Numbered from the stretch's first letter, positions 48,706-58,261 are shown. The stretch: 64,000 nt of DNA from Noviherbaspirillum humi (GCF_900188095.1 NZ_FZOT01000009.1:105330-169329); one strand, 5' to 3'. Notes: a model not told the origin generated them from the letters alone. A program made the numbers and translations.

Positions 48706-49584
48706 TCAGGCGGCAGCCTTGCTCCAAGCAACCTCAGGGGCAGGTGCTTCTTTATTCATGCCTGCAGGGATCACTGTGGCCGCAGAAGGGTTCAGGCTGT
48801 CAACCATCGTGCTCGGAATGAGGATAGTGGCGCCGCGCTCTTTTGTCGTTTCATAAATGATATTCATTGCTCGCAACTGCAAGGCCGCAGGATGCCCTGC
48901 ATAGGTGTCCGCGGCCTCGACGAATTTGCCGGCAATGGCGGCCTCGGCAGACCCCAGAATGACGCGCGCCTGCTTTTCGCGCTCCGCCTGCGCCTGACGA
49001 GACATGGCGTCTTGCAACGCGACGGGAATCGCTACGTCACGGATCTCGACAGAACTGACCGAGATGCCCCATGGCGCCGTCTTCCGTCCAATGGCATCTT
49101 TCAGAAGTTGGTCGGCCTCCTTGCGCTCAGATAACAGCGCCCCTAGCATCGATGCACCGATCATTTCACGCAGAGACGTTTGCGCTACCCGATCGATCGC
49201 TTCCCGGTAATTCGTTATGGCCAGCGCTGCTTTTTCCGCGTCATGTACATGCCAAAAAATGATTGCGTCAACATTAACGGGAACTGTATCTCGAGTGAGC
49301 GCTTCCTGAGCGTTGAAGGCGGTGGTTTGAATGCGAACGTCGATCACCGCAATCACATTATCGATCACGGGAATGATGCCAAACAGCCCAGCTCCCCTGA
49401 CGCTCTGCAATTTCCCTAACCTTAGAATGACAAACTTCTGCCAGGCATTAGCCATCTTCAGTGACATTGCGATGAGCATTCCAATAATCAGGAACGGCAA
49501 GCCAATGTAAGGGTTGGTCCAGTACGCGAGACCAGCGCCTGCAATCACGCAGATGATGACCAGAAACGATGTGACCGGGTTCAT
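48706..49584 (-). CDS. Slipin / stomatin-like SPFH membrane protein
   Basis: 292 aa. Two N-terminal hydrophobic segments (residues ~5-25 and 28-43) anchor it. The SPFH/band 7 domain follows: VRGAGLFGIIPVIDNVIAVI, TRDTVPVNVDAIIFWHV, SVEIRDVAIPVALQDAMSRQ. A coiled-coil Ala/Glu-rich tail (AQAEREKQARVILGSAEAA) is typical for oligomeric ring assembly. No NfeD partner is adjacent. Start overlaps the stop of the upstream small gene (ATGA), so the two are coupled. Probable role in membrane stress or microdomain organisation. Confidence 0.88.
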   Translation of the reverse strand: MNPVTSFLVIICVIAGAGLAYWTNPYIGLPFLIIGMLIAMSLKMANAWQKFVILRLGKLQSVRGAGLFGIIPVIDNVIAVIDVRIQTTAFNAQEALTRDTVPVNVDAIIFWHVHDAEKAALAITNYREAIDRVAQTSLREMIGASMLGALLSERKEADQLLKDAIGRKTAPWGISVSSVEIRDVAIPVALQDAMSRQAQAEREKQARVILGSAEAAIAGKFVEAADTYAGHPAALQLRAMNIIYETTKERGATILIPSTMVDSLNPSAATVIPAGMNKEAPAPEVAWSKAAA

Positions 49585-49820
49585 GATGGATTCCTTGGGG
49601 ACTCTTGCTGAAAAAAATCGATTGTCAACCGATGTTGCTCCCGATGTGCTGTGGCTAGCGCCGCGAAGGCGAAGTTAAGCGCGACGGGGTCGCTCGCCGG
49701 GAATGTGCAGCGCGATGCTTCATCCAGTGCGGCATCACGATGCGCCTGTTCGAGCGGAGCAGTGTCGCTTTCCTTGACCGCGACGTCCTTACCAGGAGTC
49801 GGTGGAAAGTGTCCGTCCAT
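49581..49820 (-). CDS. Small hypothetical protein coupled to the slipin gene
   Basis: 79 aa, not recognised. MDGHFPPTPGKDVAVKESD at the start and a conserved-looking centre DEASRCTFPASDPVAL. No signal or membrane segment. Its TGA overlaps the slipin ATG by 4 bp, so translation is coupled. Possibly a slipin partner (inference). Confidence 0.5.
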   Translation of the reverse strand: MDGHFPPTPGKDVAVKESDTAPLEQAHRDAALDEASRCTFPASDPVALNFAFAALATAHREQHRLTIDFFQQESPRNPS

Positions 49821-50076
49821 GAGCAATGTCCCTTCGAGAAGGCTAGGTCTTCAACCGCATCGGCTGCGTGCCGGGCGAATGCCTCTAACAGGCCAGTGAT
49901 CCTTATCATCGGTCTCATTAGCGATGCCGTCGGTGCGCAAGCGCACACAAGGTGACTGTATTCAATTCCCGTCCTCACCTCTGGCTCACCAGCGCAATGC
50001 GCGGGCCGGAGAACAGACGTATGCTTTGATTAGCGTTCGCAGTTTGCGTACATGCATGAATCATCGGGAGCGCATG

Positions 50077-50802
50077 ATGCCTACCTCACCGCATCCACAG
50101 CAAAACCACCTGCTGGCAGCAATGCCACCAGAAGAGTTCGGCCGCCTGTTGCCGCATCTTGAACTCGTTCCCCTGTCGCTTGGCGACGTCCTTTACGAGT
50201 CTGGACACCGGTTGCGGCATGTCTACTTTCCCACCACAAGCATCGTGTCGCTGCTCTATGTGATGGAGGATGGAGCCTCCGCCGAAATAGCAGTGGTTGG
50301 CAATGAAGGCATACTAGGCATTGCCCTGTTCATGGGCGGCGATACGACCCCTAGCCGGGCGGTCGTCCAAAGTGGCGGGCAGGGTTACCGGCTGCCGGGC
50401 GAGCGGCTCAAGGATGAGTTCAATCGGGCGGGTCCGATGTTGCATTTGCTGCTGCGTTACACGCAGGCACTCATTACGCAAATGGCCCAAACCGCAGTCT
50501 GTAACCGGCACCATTCGGTTGACCAGCAGTTGTGTCGCTGGCTGTTGATGAGTCTGGATCGACTGCCTTCCAACGAACTTACCATGACCCAGGAGCTGAT
50601 TGCCAACATGCTTGGAGTCCGGCGTGAGGGGGTCACCGAGGCAGCGGGCAAGCTGCAGAGCGCGGGGCTGATTCACTATCGACGCGGTCATATCACCGTG
50701 ATCGACCGGGCCGGCGTGGAGGCACGCGCTTGCGAATGTTATGCTGTGGTGAAGAAGGAGTTCGATCGTCTATTGCCGTATCCTGTCGAAGTTGACTGTT
50801 GA
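50077..50802 (+). CDS. Crp/Fnr-family transcriptional regulator
   Basis: 241 aa. An N-terminal cyclic-nucleotide-type beta-barrel (LGDVLYESGHRLRHVYFPTT, EIAVVGNEGILGIALFMGG) is followed by a dimer helix and a C-terminal winged helix (QELIANMLGVRREGVTEAAG). The N-terminal cysteines for an Fe-S cluster as in FNR are absent, and the barrel lacks an obvious cAMP phosphate-binding motif, so the signal is unknown. The ATG at 50077 (or 50074) follows GGGAGC; the frame is open further upstream to 49924. May control neighbouring stress genes. Confidence 0.87.
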   Translation: MPTSPHPQQNHLLAAMPPEEFGRLLPHLELVPLSLGDVLYESGHRLRHVYFPTTSIVSLLYVMEDGASAEIAVVGNEGILGIALFMGGDTTPSRAVVQSGGQGYRLPGERLKDEFNRAGPMLHLLLRYTQALITQMAQTAVCNRHHSVDQQLCRWLLMSLDRLPSNELTMTQELIANMLGVRREGVTEAAGKLQSAGLIHYRRGHITVIDRAGVEARACECYAVVKKEFDRLLPYPVEVDC

Positions 50803-50906
50803 TTTGTCAATGTGCATTGTTTGGAAGCAAGCTCCTGGGCGCTGAATTGGAAAATTTCCGACGCCCGTTCCGCGAAATTTACTTCAACGGCCTATATGCA
50901 GCGTCC

Positions 50907-51497
50907 TTAAGGAAAAGGGGAGTGGTAACCTCCGCCTGTTTGGTTTGTTGTTCTTTGTGAAATTAAGTCGGACAATAATTTTAACTGTTCTTTCTGCATT
51001 TCCAGCAGTTCACCCCACTGACCGTCTCGTAGTAAATCCAGTTTTTCGTGTAGTAACATAATCTCCAATTCTGCCTTCAAATTGACTTCATAGTCGTATT
51101 CTGCGTCGCGCCGGTCCCTCTGCGCTTGTCTGTTCTGCGACATTAGGATGATAGGGGCCTGAATGGCGGCCAGCATCGATAGAAAAAGATTCAGCAAAAT
51201 ATAGGGATAGGCATCAAATATCCGGTCGTATCTGACGAGGATGAATGAGTTCAGCGCTATCCAGAGAATCAGGGATGCCGCGAAAATTATAATGAAGGTC
51301 CACGATCCCCCGAAACTTGCCACTGCATCAGCGGCACGCTGTCCTAAGGTCGGTGCAGCATCGTCTTCCCTGAACACAATTCGTGCAAGGTGGGTCCTTT
51401 TTGCAATGTGGCTGGTCACCCGCTTGGCATGGTTGTCGAGTAACTCATACGGCGTGCCAAGTAGGTTTAGCGCAATATCGTTAGAATTAAGTCTCAT
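50907..51497 (-). CDS. DUF1003 inner-membrane protein
   Basis: 196 aa. Two membrane helices (about residues 67-85 and 97-117) within the DUF1003 signature: FGGSWTFIIIFAASLILWI, then YPYILLNLFLSMLAAIQAPI and LMSQNRQAQRDRRDAEYDYE. The C-terminus is a charged helix (EIMLLHEKLDLLRD). Function unknown; often near stress genes. Monocistronic. Confidence 0.87.
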   Translation of the reverse strand: MRLNSNDIALNLLGTPYELLDNHAKRVTSHIAKRTHLARIVFREDDAAPTLGQRAADAVASFGGSWTFIIIFAASLILWIALNSFILVRYDRIFDAYPYILLNLFLSMLAAIQAPIILMSQNRQAQRDRRDAEYDYEVNLKAELEIMLLHEKLDLLRDGQWGELLEMQKEQLKLLSDLISQRTTNQTGGGYHSPFP

Positions 51498-51696
51498 GGT
51501 CGCCCGTAACCGGCAGTAGTCGAGCCGGTGGAAGTTGTTAAATTTGCCCTAGTATGGTGTCCTGCAAATAACTTCATATATTCATTTGCTCGAATGCCGT
51601 GGCATAGAGCCATCTGAAATACGGTCTTTAATGAAGTTATATGCGGGACACCCTACTGGTGCGGGCCTGCCGCATGGCCTCGTTAGGACTAAACAT

Positions 51697-52475
51697 CTAG
51701 ACCAATGTCATACGATCGATCACGCGTTTCACGCCGGTAGAGGACCCGGCTGCATTCAGTGCTGCGCGACGCTCCGCCCAGGAATGAACGTTGCCATTCA
51801 ACGTGACACGGTCACGGTCGACCATGGACTTAACAGTATGGCGCATCCCCTCCTTTTGCTCACCAATGGCGGCTTCGATAATGGCATCGACATCATTCTG
51901 GATAACCGTCGGTCGGACTTTTATTTGACTGTTGACTCCGCAGACGTCGGACAGATCGCTGACCATCTTTTCTGCAATCCAGCGCTCGTAGCCCCAGGCG
52001 ACGCCCCCGACAAGGTAACCCAGCCGTTTGAAACCATGACCTGGATGGCATAGTCGAATCGCGGGACTAGGGTAGCCAGTACGTCCTCGCACTCGCGCGC
52101 GATATCATCGTCGGTACGCACTCCCGGCTCGGGAACGATAACCTGCAGTTTTGTCGATAAGCTTTTTACGCCTGCGATGCGTTGCACTGCGGTTTCTATG
52201 CGTCGCTGTTCACCGTCACTGTCAATAGGACCTGTCGATGTTGCCACGCCGTCCTTGACTCGAACGTCAATTGCGATAGTGCGAACAGATGGTTCCAATC
52301 TCAGCTCGTCCTTCAGGTCCTGCTCAATCTGTGCATCCGGTCTCGCCGACGCCGTGAACCCGGCGCCCGAACCTTTGAGGAGCGAGGGGGGCTCTCGGCG
52401 GCGGTCAAACAGTTCGCTCAAGAATCTGGAACAAGACTGCCTTGGGGGCCAGTTATCCGATTGAGGATGAGACAT
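51697..52475 (-). pseudogene. BON-domain (OsmY-like) protein with a frameshift
   Basis: The first frame (52475 to about 52,000) carries two BON-like units: LKDELRLEPSVRTIAIDVRV with IAGVKSLSTKLQVIV, and CEDVLATLVPRFDYAIQVMV. At WVTLSG the frame changes, and the second frame continues VAWGYERWIAEKMVSDLSDV, then a third unit ending DRDRVTLNGNVHSWAERRAA. Without the shift it would be a three-BON protein of about 260 aa. BON proteins bind phospholipids in osmotic stress. Sequencing error or true decay cannot be told apart here. Confidence 0.7.
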
Positions 52476-52741
52476 ATAATTCCCCGTCAGTGAATCCTGT
52501 GAAGCCGACTGCGCATGGCGTGCATAAGTTGATTTGGCAGCACAGAGTAGACTTCGATATCCTTAAAACAGAGTGGGGCGGCAGCGGCACTTTGTCTGTG
52601 CGCTGCCGAACGTAGGCAAGCATCTGATCGATGCCTGAGCGCCTATGCAGCCTGTTTCAGGCCTCAATGGCACGATCCGAGGCGGCTGACCAAAGCAGCA
52701 TCATGCTGAAAGGGCACAACCATGGGATGCGCCTTCTCGGT

Positions 52742-53061
52742 CTAGTTAGCCACTGATCGGTGGGTCAGCTCGGTAGTTTCGAACAGCACCGGGCGGTGTG
52801 TCTGCGCTGCATGACCATGAGCCGCGGCAGAAGGCTCTTGCCTTAGGCAATGACGCAATCTCGAAGGTTGGCCAAGCCACAGCCGCGCAGCTTGCTATCG
52901 ATGGCAAGATTGAACAGGGTCAAGTCACGGACCTTGTCGGTTAGCTGGAGCCGTATGCGGAACGCCCAGATCTCCTTTAGCTCGAGCGGCGGCATCTGTC
53001 CGATCAACCGTTCCTTGTTCCAAGGAACAAATCATTTTAGTTCATCGACATGGGATTTCAT
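52742..53061 (-). pseudogene. Tyrosine recombinase (integrase) N-terminal remnant
   Basis: From an ATG at 53061 the minus strand reads MKSHVDELK, a stop, FVPWNKERLIGQMPPLELKE, then FRIRLQLTDKVRDLTLFN and LAIDSKLRGCGLANLRD. After a frame change it reads RPVLFETTELTHRSVAN to a stop near 52,742. This matches a widespread short tyrosine integrase; the catalytic C-terminal half is missing. Evidence for past site-specific integration here. Confidence 0.7.
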
Positions 53062-53415
53062 GTGATTCTCCTTCAGCAAAAGGAATCCCCTTTTAGCTGC
53101 GGGAAAGGGCGCTTAACGACCCAAACCAGCCGGACGATTTGCGTAGACCATACGTTACTTAGATGACGCGAAGCACGACTGGTACACGCTCCCGCACCCG
53201 GTTTGTATCTTTGAAAGTCCATTGCGGCGTGGAAAGGAGGCGTGACGGTTTCGTAGCTAATCGCTTCTGTGTTCAAGATAATTGCTGCATTTATGTTAAT
53301 TGCATCGCGAACGGCCGCCTATGATGCGGACGATGGCACCGATTTTGCATATTCCTTGCTGGATTGATTAGACAAGGGCACTATACAGACCAGCTTATTG
53401 CAGCACGTTAAAACA
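53062..53415. other. Intergenic before the KaiC-like module
   Basis: 354 bp without a recognisable gene. Expected to contain the promoter of the three-gene KaiC-like module. Confidence 0.45.
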
Positions 53416-53832
53416 ATGACACCCCATAATCGCAAGCAGATGATCTCCGATGTGTTGACGCTGGAAAAAGGCGTCAAGACGCGCCCCGACGATATCGTGC
53501 AGCGCTCTCTGTGGCTTTGGAAGCGGATTGCCAGCGAACTGGTTCCATTGATAGGCGAGACAGGCTTCCAATCGCTGTACGGCCGCGCAGTCCACCTAGC
53601 GCTGCCGCATTGCGGCAGCTTTACCTTATCCAAGCAAGGCGATTCCACTGAGGGCGTTATCGACCGGCTTAGACAAGATCTGGTGACGCTTGAGCATGAC
53701 ATCGCTCACCAGTGCAGTACCCTCCTGATCACCAAATTTACGGACTTGGTTGCGTCCATGATTGGTGATGTTCTGATGAACCAAATTTTGCGTTCTGCCT
53801 GGCAAGAACATACTACACAGCCTGACTCCTGA
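53416..53832 (+). CDS. Helical protein of unknown function in the KaiC-like module
   Basis: 138 aa, not recognised. Predicted nearly all alpha-helical, no signal or membrane segment; blocks LWLWKRIASELVPLIGETGF, LPHCGSFTLSKQGDSTEGVI and FTDLVASMIGDVLMNQIL. The ATG at 53416 is preferred over a TTG at 53398. The stop is 11 bp before the KaiC-like gene, so co-transcribed. Neither KaiA nor KaiB by sequence; it could be a partner or regulator of the ATPase or kinase (inference). Confidence 0.6.
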   Translation: MTPHNRKQMISDVLTLEKGVKTRPDDIVQRSLWLWKRIASELVPLIGETGFQSLYGRAVHLALPHCGSFTLSKQGDSTEGVIDRLRQDLVTLEHDIAHQCSTLLITKFTDLVASMIGDVLMNQILRSAWQEHTTQPDS

Positions 53833-53843
53833 CAGCTTCAACC

Positions 53844-55247
53844 ATGATTAGCAAAGTTTCTCTGGAAAAAATACAGACCGGAGTACCGGGATTTGATCGT
53901 CTGCTCGACGGTGGTATTCCTCGATATTCGTTTGTCGTAATTACCGGTGCGCCGGGAAGCGGCAAAACCACGTTGGCACACCAGATCATGTTTGCCAATG
54001 CCGCCCAAGAAAAAAAAGCCATCTTCTTTACTGTCATGGGCGAGCCGCCATTGAAGATGCTGCGTTACCAACAGCAATACTCCTTCTTCGACGGCGCGCG
54101 GGTTGGCGGTAACATCAAGTACATCAATTTAGCAGACGACCTGCAAAACAACGGCTTCGAAGGCGTGCTCGAACGCATCATGACGGAGGTAGAACGCTTC
54201 CAGCCAGAGTTTATCTTTGTTGATTCCTTCAAATCGGTGGTGCAGGCAACGCGCAAGGATGACCTGAGCCGCGCCCACCTGCAATATTTCGTGCAGCGTC
54301 TTGGCGTCCAGCTTGCTACTTGGCAAGCCACTACCTTCCTGCTGGGCGAATACCCGGACGCCAACCACGACGAAAACCCGATCTTCACCGTGGCCGACTG
54401 CATGATTCATTTGTGCCAGGAAATGGATCAGAATGCCGTCGTGCGCAAGATTCGCGTCGTGAAAATGCGCGGCTCTCACCATATGACTGGCCTGCACAGC
54501 ATGCGCATTACCCAGGATGGCGTGCAGGTCTACCCACGGCAGCTAGCTAGTGCCGACACCAACGTCGTTGCAGATGCAGGGCGTGCCACTCTGGCACGCT
54601 TATCCACTGGCTGCTTGGAGCTTGACAAGATGCTAGGTGGGGGCCTGCCGGCCGGTTATTCCGTGGTATTGGCAGGATTGCCTGGTTGTGGCAAAACAAT
54701 GCTGGCGACGTCGTTTCTGGCAAGTGGGGCAACAACGGGGAACATCGGCATAATCGCTTCGTTTGAACATATCCTGTCGTCGGCACCCAATGCGCGATTG
54801 CAAGCACTGCTGGAAGCAGGAACGGTGACGGCAGTCCACAACACGACGCTGGACCTGTCGATCGAAGAATTCATGACCAAACTGCTAAATGAGGTCAACC
54901 GTACCGGGGCCAAGCGGATTGTCATCGACTCCCTTAACGCACTGGAACTGGTGCTGGCCCCCCAGTTTCGTGCCAATTTCCAGGAATCGCTCTTCCGCAT
55001 GCTCTCCAGCCTGTATGTGAAAGGCGTCACCACGGTCATGATTCGCAATGTGGCGGAGACACCGATCCAAGGATTGGGGCCGGGGGCATTTATGGTAGAT
55101 GGCATCATTTACATGAATTATGAGGAGACGAATGGCAAACTCGTCAAACTCATCTCGGTCCCGAAACTGCGCGGCAGCTCACATAGCAATGACGTAAGAC
55201 CTTATGTCGTCACTGAGAACGGTATCGAGATGGTCCCACCTGCCTAA
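53844..55247 (+). CDS. KaiC-like double-domain RecA-type ATPase
   Basis: 467 aa with two tandem KaiC/RecA domains. Domain 1 (about 1-235): TGVPGFDRLLDGGIPRYSF, Walker A GAPGSGKTTLA, Walker B-like FIFVDSFKS and KMRGSHHM. Domain 2 (about 248-467): STGCLELDKMLGGGLPAGYS, Walker A GLPGCGKTMLA, IVIDSLNALEL, and KLRGSSHSND. The paired catalytic Glu of KaiC is altered in both domains (GE in domain 1, EH in domain 2). Shorter than cyanobacterial KaiC, with no KaiA-binding tail. Such proteins in proteobacteria are linked to stress or timing. Coupled to the upstream helical gene and 91 bp before a hybrid kinase. Confidence 0.88.
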   Translation: MISKVSLEKIQTGVPGFDRLLDGGIPRYSFVVITGAPGSGKTTLAHQIMFANAAQEKKAIFFTVMGEPPLKMLRYQQQYSFFDGARVGGNIKYINLADDLQNNGFEGVLERIMTEVERFQPEFIFVDSFKSVVQATRKDDLSRAHLQYFVQRLGVQLATWQATTFLLGEYPDANHDENPIFTVADCMIHLCQEMDQNAVVRKIRVVKMRGSHHMTGLHSMRITQDGVQVYPRQLASADTNVVADAGRATLARLSTGCLELDKMLGGGLPAGYSVVLAGLPGCGKTMLATSFLASGATTGNIGIIASFEHILSSAPNARLQALLEAGTVTAVHNTTLDLSIEEFMTKLLNEVNRTGAKRIVIDSLNALELVLAPQFRANFQESLFRMLSSLYVKGVTTVMIRNVAETPIQGLGPGAFMVDGIIYMNYEETNGKLVKLISVPKLRGSSHSNDVRPYVVTENGIEMVPPA

Positions 55248-55338
55248 GGGTCCCCAAACTCGGGAAAATTGAATGCCGTTAAGGATGCGAAGCATGTCGT
55301 TGGTATAATGCCTTCTCTTCAACGCTTGACAGCCTTAC

Positions 55339-56685
55339 ATGGATAACCCGTTGCTGTCGCCTTCCCTGAACGATGCGCCCTTGAGGTCAGCTATTGATGC
55401 CTTGGTCGAAGCGGTGCGCGCCGGCGGCAGTGGCGCCGGCGAAACGACGGCGATCTTGACGCTCATGGCACAACTGCGCGAAGCAAACCAACACCTGGTG
55501 CTGGCAGCGGTACGGGCGCAAGTGCTGCAGGAGGAAGCAGAAACACGTAACCGCCAACAGAACGAGTTTCTCGCGATGCTGGCCCATGAACTGCGCAACC
55601 CGCTGGCGCCCATCAGCAATGCCGCCAGCCTGCTTGAAAAACTGACTTCGGCGCATCCGCTGCTGCCGCGCATCCACGGCGTCATCAATCGCCAGATAAG
55701 TCACATGGCGCACCTGATCGACGATTTGCTGGACGCCTCCCGCATCACCAGCGGGAAAGTAAAACTGAGCCGAAAGCCCATCGCGGTCAGCGACGTACTC
55801 GAACGCTCACTGGAAATAATTCGTCCTCTGGTTGACCAGCGACAGCAACATCTTGTGCTACCGCTTGGGGCGGCGACAATGCTGATTGAGGGCGATTTGG
55901 TGCGGTTGTCGCAAGCGCTTAGCAATATTCTAGCCAATGCCTGCAAATTTACGCCCGACGGCGGCACCATCACGCTCGAAGTGACACATCAGGCGACCAC
56001 CGTGTTAATTACCGTACGCGACAATGGCGTGGGGATTGACACCGACTTGCTGCCGCACATCTTTGATCTTTTCCGACAAGGACCACGGTCCCTTGCGCGC
56101 TCCGAAGGAGGACTTGGAATCGGCTTGTCGGTGGCCAAGGGCCTGGTGGAAATGCACGGTGGCCGTATCACTGTGCATAGTGCGGGCACCAACCTAGGAA
56201 GCGAATTCAGCATCTTTTTACCCGTGCTGGCTTCTGAAGCGGCTCCTGCGGAGGAGCTGTCTCATGCCAAGCAAAGCTTGCCGGTGCAGTGCTGCCAGAT
56301 CCTACTTATCGAAGACAATGAAGATGCGCTCGCGACCTTGCAACTGCTACTGGAACTGGACGGCCACCAAGTGCATACCGCCGTCGATGGCGTTTCAGCC
56401 CTCAAGCTTGCTAGTTGCAACACCTATCAGGTCATAGTCTGCGACATCGGGCTGCCGGGCCTTAACGGTTACGAACTCATACGGCAGATCAGACAGCAGC
56501 TCGCCAGCGTGGATGTCTACGCCATTGCCATTTCTGGTTATAGCCAGCCCGATGACCGGGAGCGGGCACTGATGGCCGGATTCAATCACTATTTGGTCAA
56601 GCCGGTACATCACCCTACGCTGCTTTCCATGATTGCAGCACGATCGCTGACGTATGGCGGCATCAGTGCCATCACGAATCCATAG
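55339..56685 (+). CDS. Hybrid histidine kinase-response regulator, soluble
   Basis: 448 aa. A short helical N-terminus (about 1-75) replaces a sensor domain. HisKA contains the phospho-acceptor His in FLAMLAHELRNPLAPISNAA. The ATPase domain has ANACKFTPDGG (N box), DNGVGIDTDLL, LFRQGPRSLARSEGGLGIGL and is intact. The receiver (about 320-435) has LLIEDNEDAL, phospho-Asp in VIVCDIGLPGLNGYEL and LVKPV. No membrane segment, so input is probably by protein contact, plausibly from the KaiC-like ATPase next door. No DNA-binding output in the operon. Confidence 0.9.
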   Translation: MDNPLLSPSLNDAPLRSAIDALVEAVRAGGSGAGETTAILTLMAQLREANQHLVLAAVRAQVLQEEAETRNRQQNEFLAMLAHELRNPLAPISNAASLLEKLTSAHPLLPRIHGVINRQISHMAHLIDDLLDASRITSGKVKLSRKPIAVSDVLERSLEIIRPLVDQRQQHLVLPLGAATMLIEGDLVRLSQALSNILANACKFTPDGGTITLEVTHQATTVLITVRDNGVGIDTDLLPHIFDLFRQGPRSLARSEGGLGIGLSVAKGLVEMHGGRITVHSAGTNLGSEFSIFLPVLASEAAPAEELSHAKQSLPVQCCQILLIEDNEDALATLQLLLELDGHQVHTAVDGVSALKLASCNTYQVIVCDIGLPGLNGYELIRQIRQQLASVDVYAIAISGYSQPDDRERALMAGFNHYLVKPVHHPTLLSMIAARSLTYGGISAITNP

Positions 56686-57010
56686 CTTGGCACTGGATAT
56701 TTTGAATTTCAGAAGGTCCGCTTTTGGCCGAGAGTCGTCCTATCTGACCGGACCAAAACGACCCAAAGCGGTCCCTCCGAACCTATCCTCTAAGGGATCG
56801 TGAAGGGCAACCAAAACATCGATTACCCATAGCAGTTTAATTGCAAAATTACAATATTCTGATTGTAAATATATTAATTAGTGTCGTTTTTCAGCAAAAT
56901 TCATAGCTCATTATTGCTTTGATATAGCGCAAATGTTGACCTCTTAGAGGTATCGAGTAACTCTATGTTTCCATTCCGAAAAATAATCGGGATCAACATA
57001 GGAGATATTC
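56686..57010. other. Intergenic with a palindromic repeat
   Basis: 325 bp without a gene. The left half holds the dispersed palindrome at 56715-56774; the right half is AT-rich and should hold the promoter of the secreted protein at 57,011. Confidence 0.5.
56715..56774. repeat. Dispersed palindromic repeat (two arms)
   Basis: GGTCCGCTTTTGGCCGAGAG and CGACCCAAAGCGGTCC are imperfect inverted copies separated by about 24 bases. The same core occurs near 41.13, 59.66 and 61.27 kb. It could fold into a long hairpin and may end transcripts of the kinase gene. Confidence 0.6.
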
Positions 57011-57535
57011 ATGCGCCGTTTTCTTCAAGCTAGCCTCTTGGCCGCTTCTATCGCTGCAAGTTCAAATGCTCTCGCTGTTGCCGCTATGCCAACGACAGGT
57101 AGTTGTGCTGTGCTAGGTAACTTTGTCTACTCATTCGCTTATCAATATGGCGCAACGGCTGGTCCTGGATGGGGATTGAACATTCTTGCATCAATTGATT
57201 TCAGCACAAATACGCTGAAGGGTGTGATGGTCTTGATGAATCCAAACGCATCAGCAAGCAAACAGGCCAACATCGCCATCACAGCACCGCTCACAGTGAC
57301 GGCTATGCCTACACTCGGCAATGGATTTCAACGCATCGAGGGCACTGCTACGGTAACTGGTATCGGTTTTGCCAGCGGAAGCACTCCTTATGCCACTGGC
57401 GTAACTGTGGGAGATACGTTCCCGATTTCATTCAATGCTGTACCCGTCAATAATAGCAATACCCTGCTGCTGCAAATGAGAGCCAAAGCGCCTGGTTCAG
57501 CGGACGGAACTTGGACCGGCGTCTGCCAGTTTTGA
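57011..57535 (+). CDS. Secreted hypothetical protein
   Basis: 174 aa, not recognised. A signal peptide (MRRFLQASLLAASIAASSNA, then LAVAAM) precedes a beta-rich, Ala/Thr-rich domain. Cys lies near each end (TGSCAVLG, WTGVCQF) and may pair. GGAGATATTC precedes the ATG. 8 bp upstream of a small lipoprotein gene, so probably an operon. AT-richer than the left half of the window. Confidence 0.6.
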   Translation: MRRFLQASLLAASIAASSNALAVAAMPTTGSCAVLGNFVYSFAYQYGATAGPGWGLNILASIDFSTNTLKGVMVLMNPNASASKQANIAITAPLTVTAMPTLGNGFQRIEGTATVTGIGFASGSTPYATGVTVGDTFPISFNAVPVNNSNTLLLQMRAKAPGSADGTWTGVCQF

Positions 57536-57543
57536 GGCATGCC

Positions 57544-57783
57544 ATGAAAGGCCGCTCGATAATCAAACTGGCAAGCATCTTGATTGCTGCGCCGCTCCTC
57601 CATGCTTGCGGATCAGGATCGAGCAGTTCCCCCGAACCGGCAAGTCCCTCAACACCACCGGCGGTTATTGCACCAACTCCGGACCCAGCACCCGATCCAT
57701 CCCAGATAGCAGCCGAGGTGCAACAGCAACAATCCGGCGCAACGTCAACCAGCACAGTTGTTACTCTGATTAGCGGCGGTTGA
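57544..57783 (+). CDS. Small Pro/Ser-rich lipoprotein
   Basis: 79 aa. A signal with lipobox LLHACGSG is followed by a Pro/Ser/Ala-rich tail (PEPASPSTPPAVIAPTPDPA) and QQQQSG. Probably an outer-membrane-tethered small protein. Start at 57544 gives the lipobox at normal distance. Co-transcribed with the preceding secreted protein. Function unknown. Confidence 0.6.
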   Translation: MKGRSIIKLASILIAAPLLHACGSGSSSSPEPASPSTPPAVIAPTPDPAPDPSQIAAEVQQQQSGATSTSTVVTLISGG

Positions 57784-58261
57784 TCGGATGCTATTGTCGA
57801 GGTTTGAACCTTTAGTATCTCTTCGGCTACTGGGGGTAATCAAAGCACGCGTATCGGTTGATGGGCGGCAAAGCCACTGAGGAAAGACACTGTAGGACTG
57901 CGTTTGTCTTATGGTTTTCACCGCCAGCACGCCAACCGAATAGATCATTATTAGGCAGATTAGTAAAAACCTCGTGTCGGTGGCGCTGAACGAAGTGGCA
58001 AGTCACTGGTAATTTTGGGAAGGAGGGTGTGCAATCGCGGGTCGTTGCACTGGAATGACGGCAACGCGCCTGCGGTAGCGACTGACTGCTTGTGACCGAA
58101 AGTTGCCGACGTTGACCGACTCAAAACTACCCATAGCGCAAGTTCAGCGCTATGGGCTCGTTAAAATTCAAACACGTCTATTTTATAGATAGGACCCGAC
58201 CGGGACTTATGCCTTTATAGGATTTTAAGTCGAGGATTTAAGCTCAAGGCCAATAGGGAAC
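57784..58261. other. Intergenic
   Basis: 478 bp without a recognisable gene. GACCGAAAGTTGCCGAC near 58,095 may be a worn copy of the dispersed repeat family. ATAGCGC and GCGCTAT near 58,135-58,155 form a small hairpin. Confidence 0.45.
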
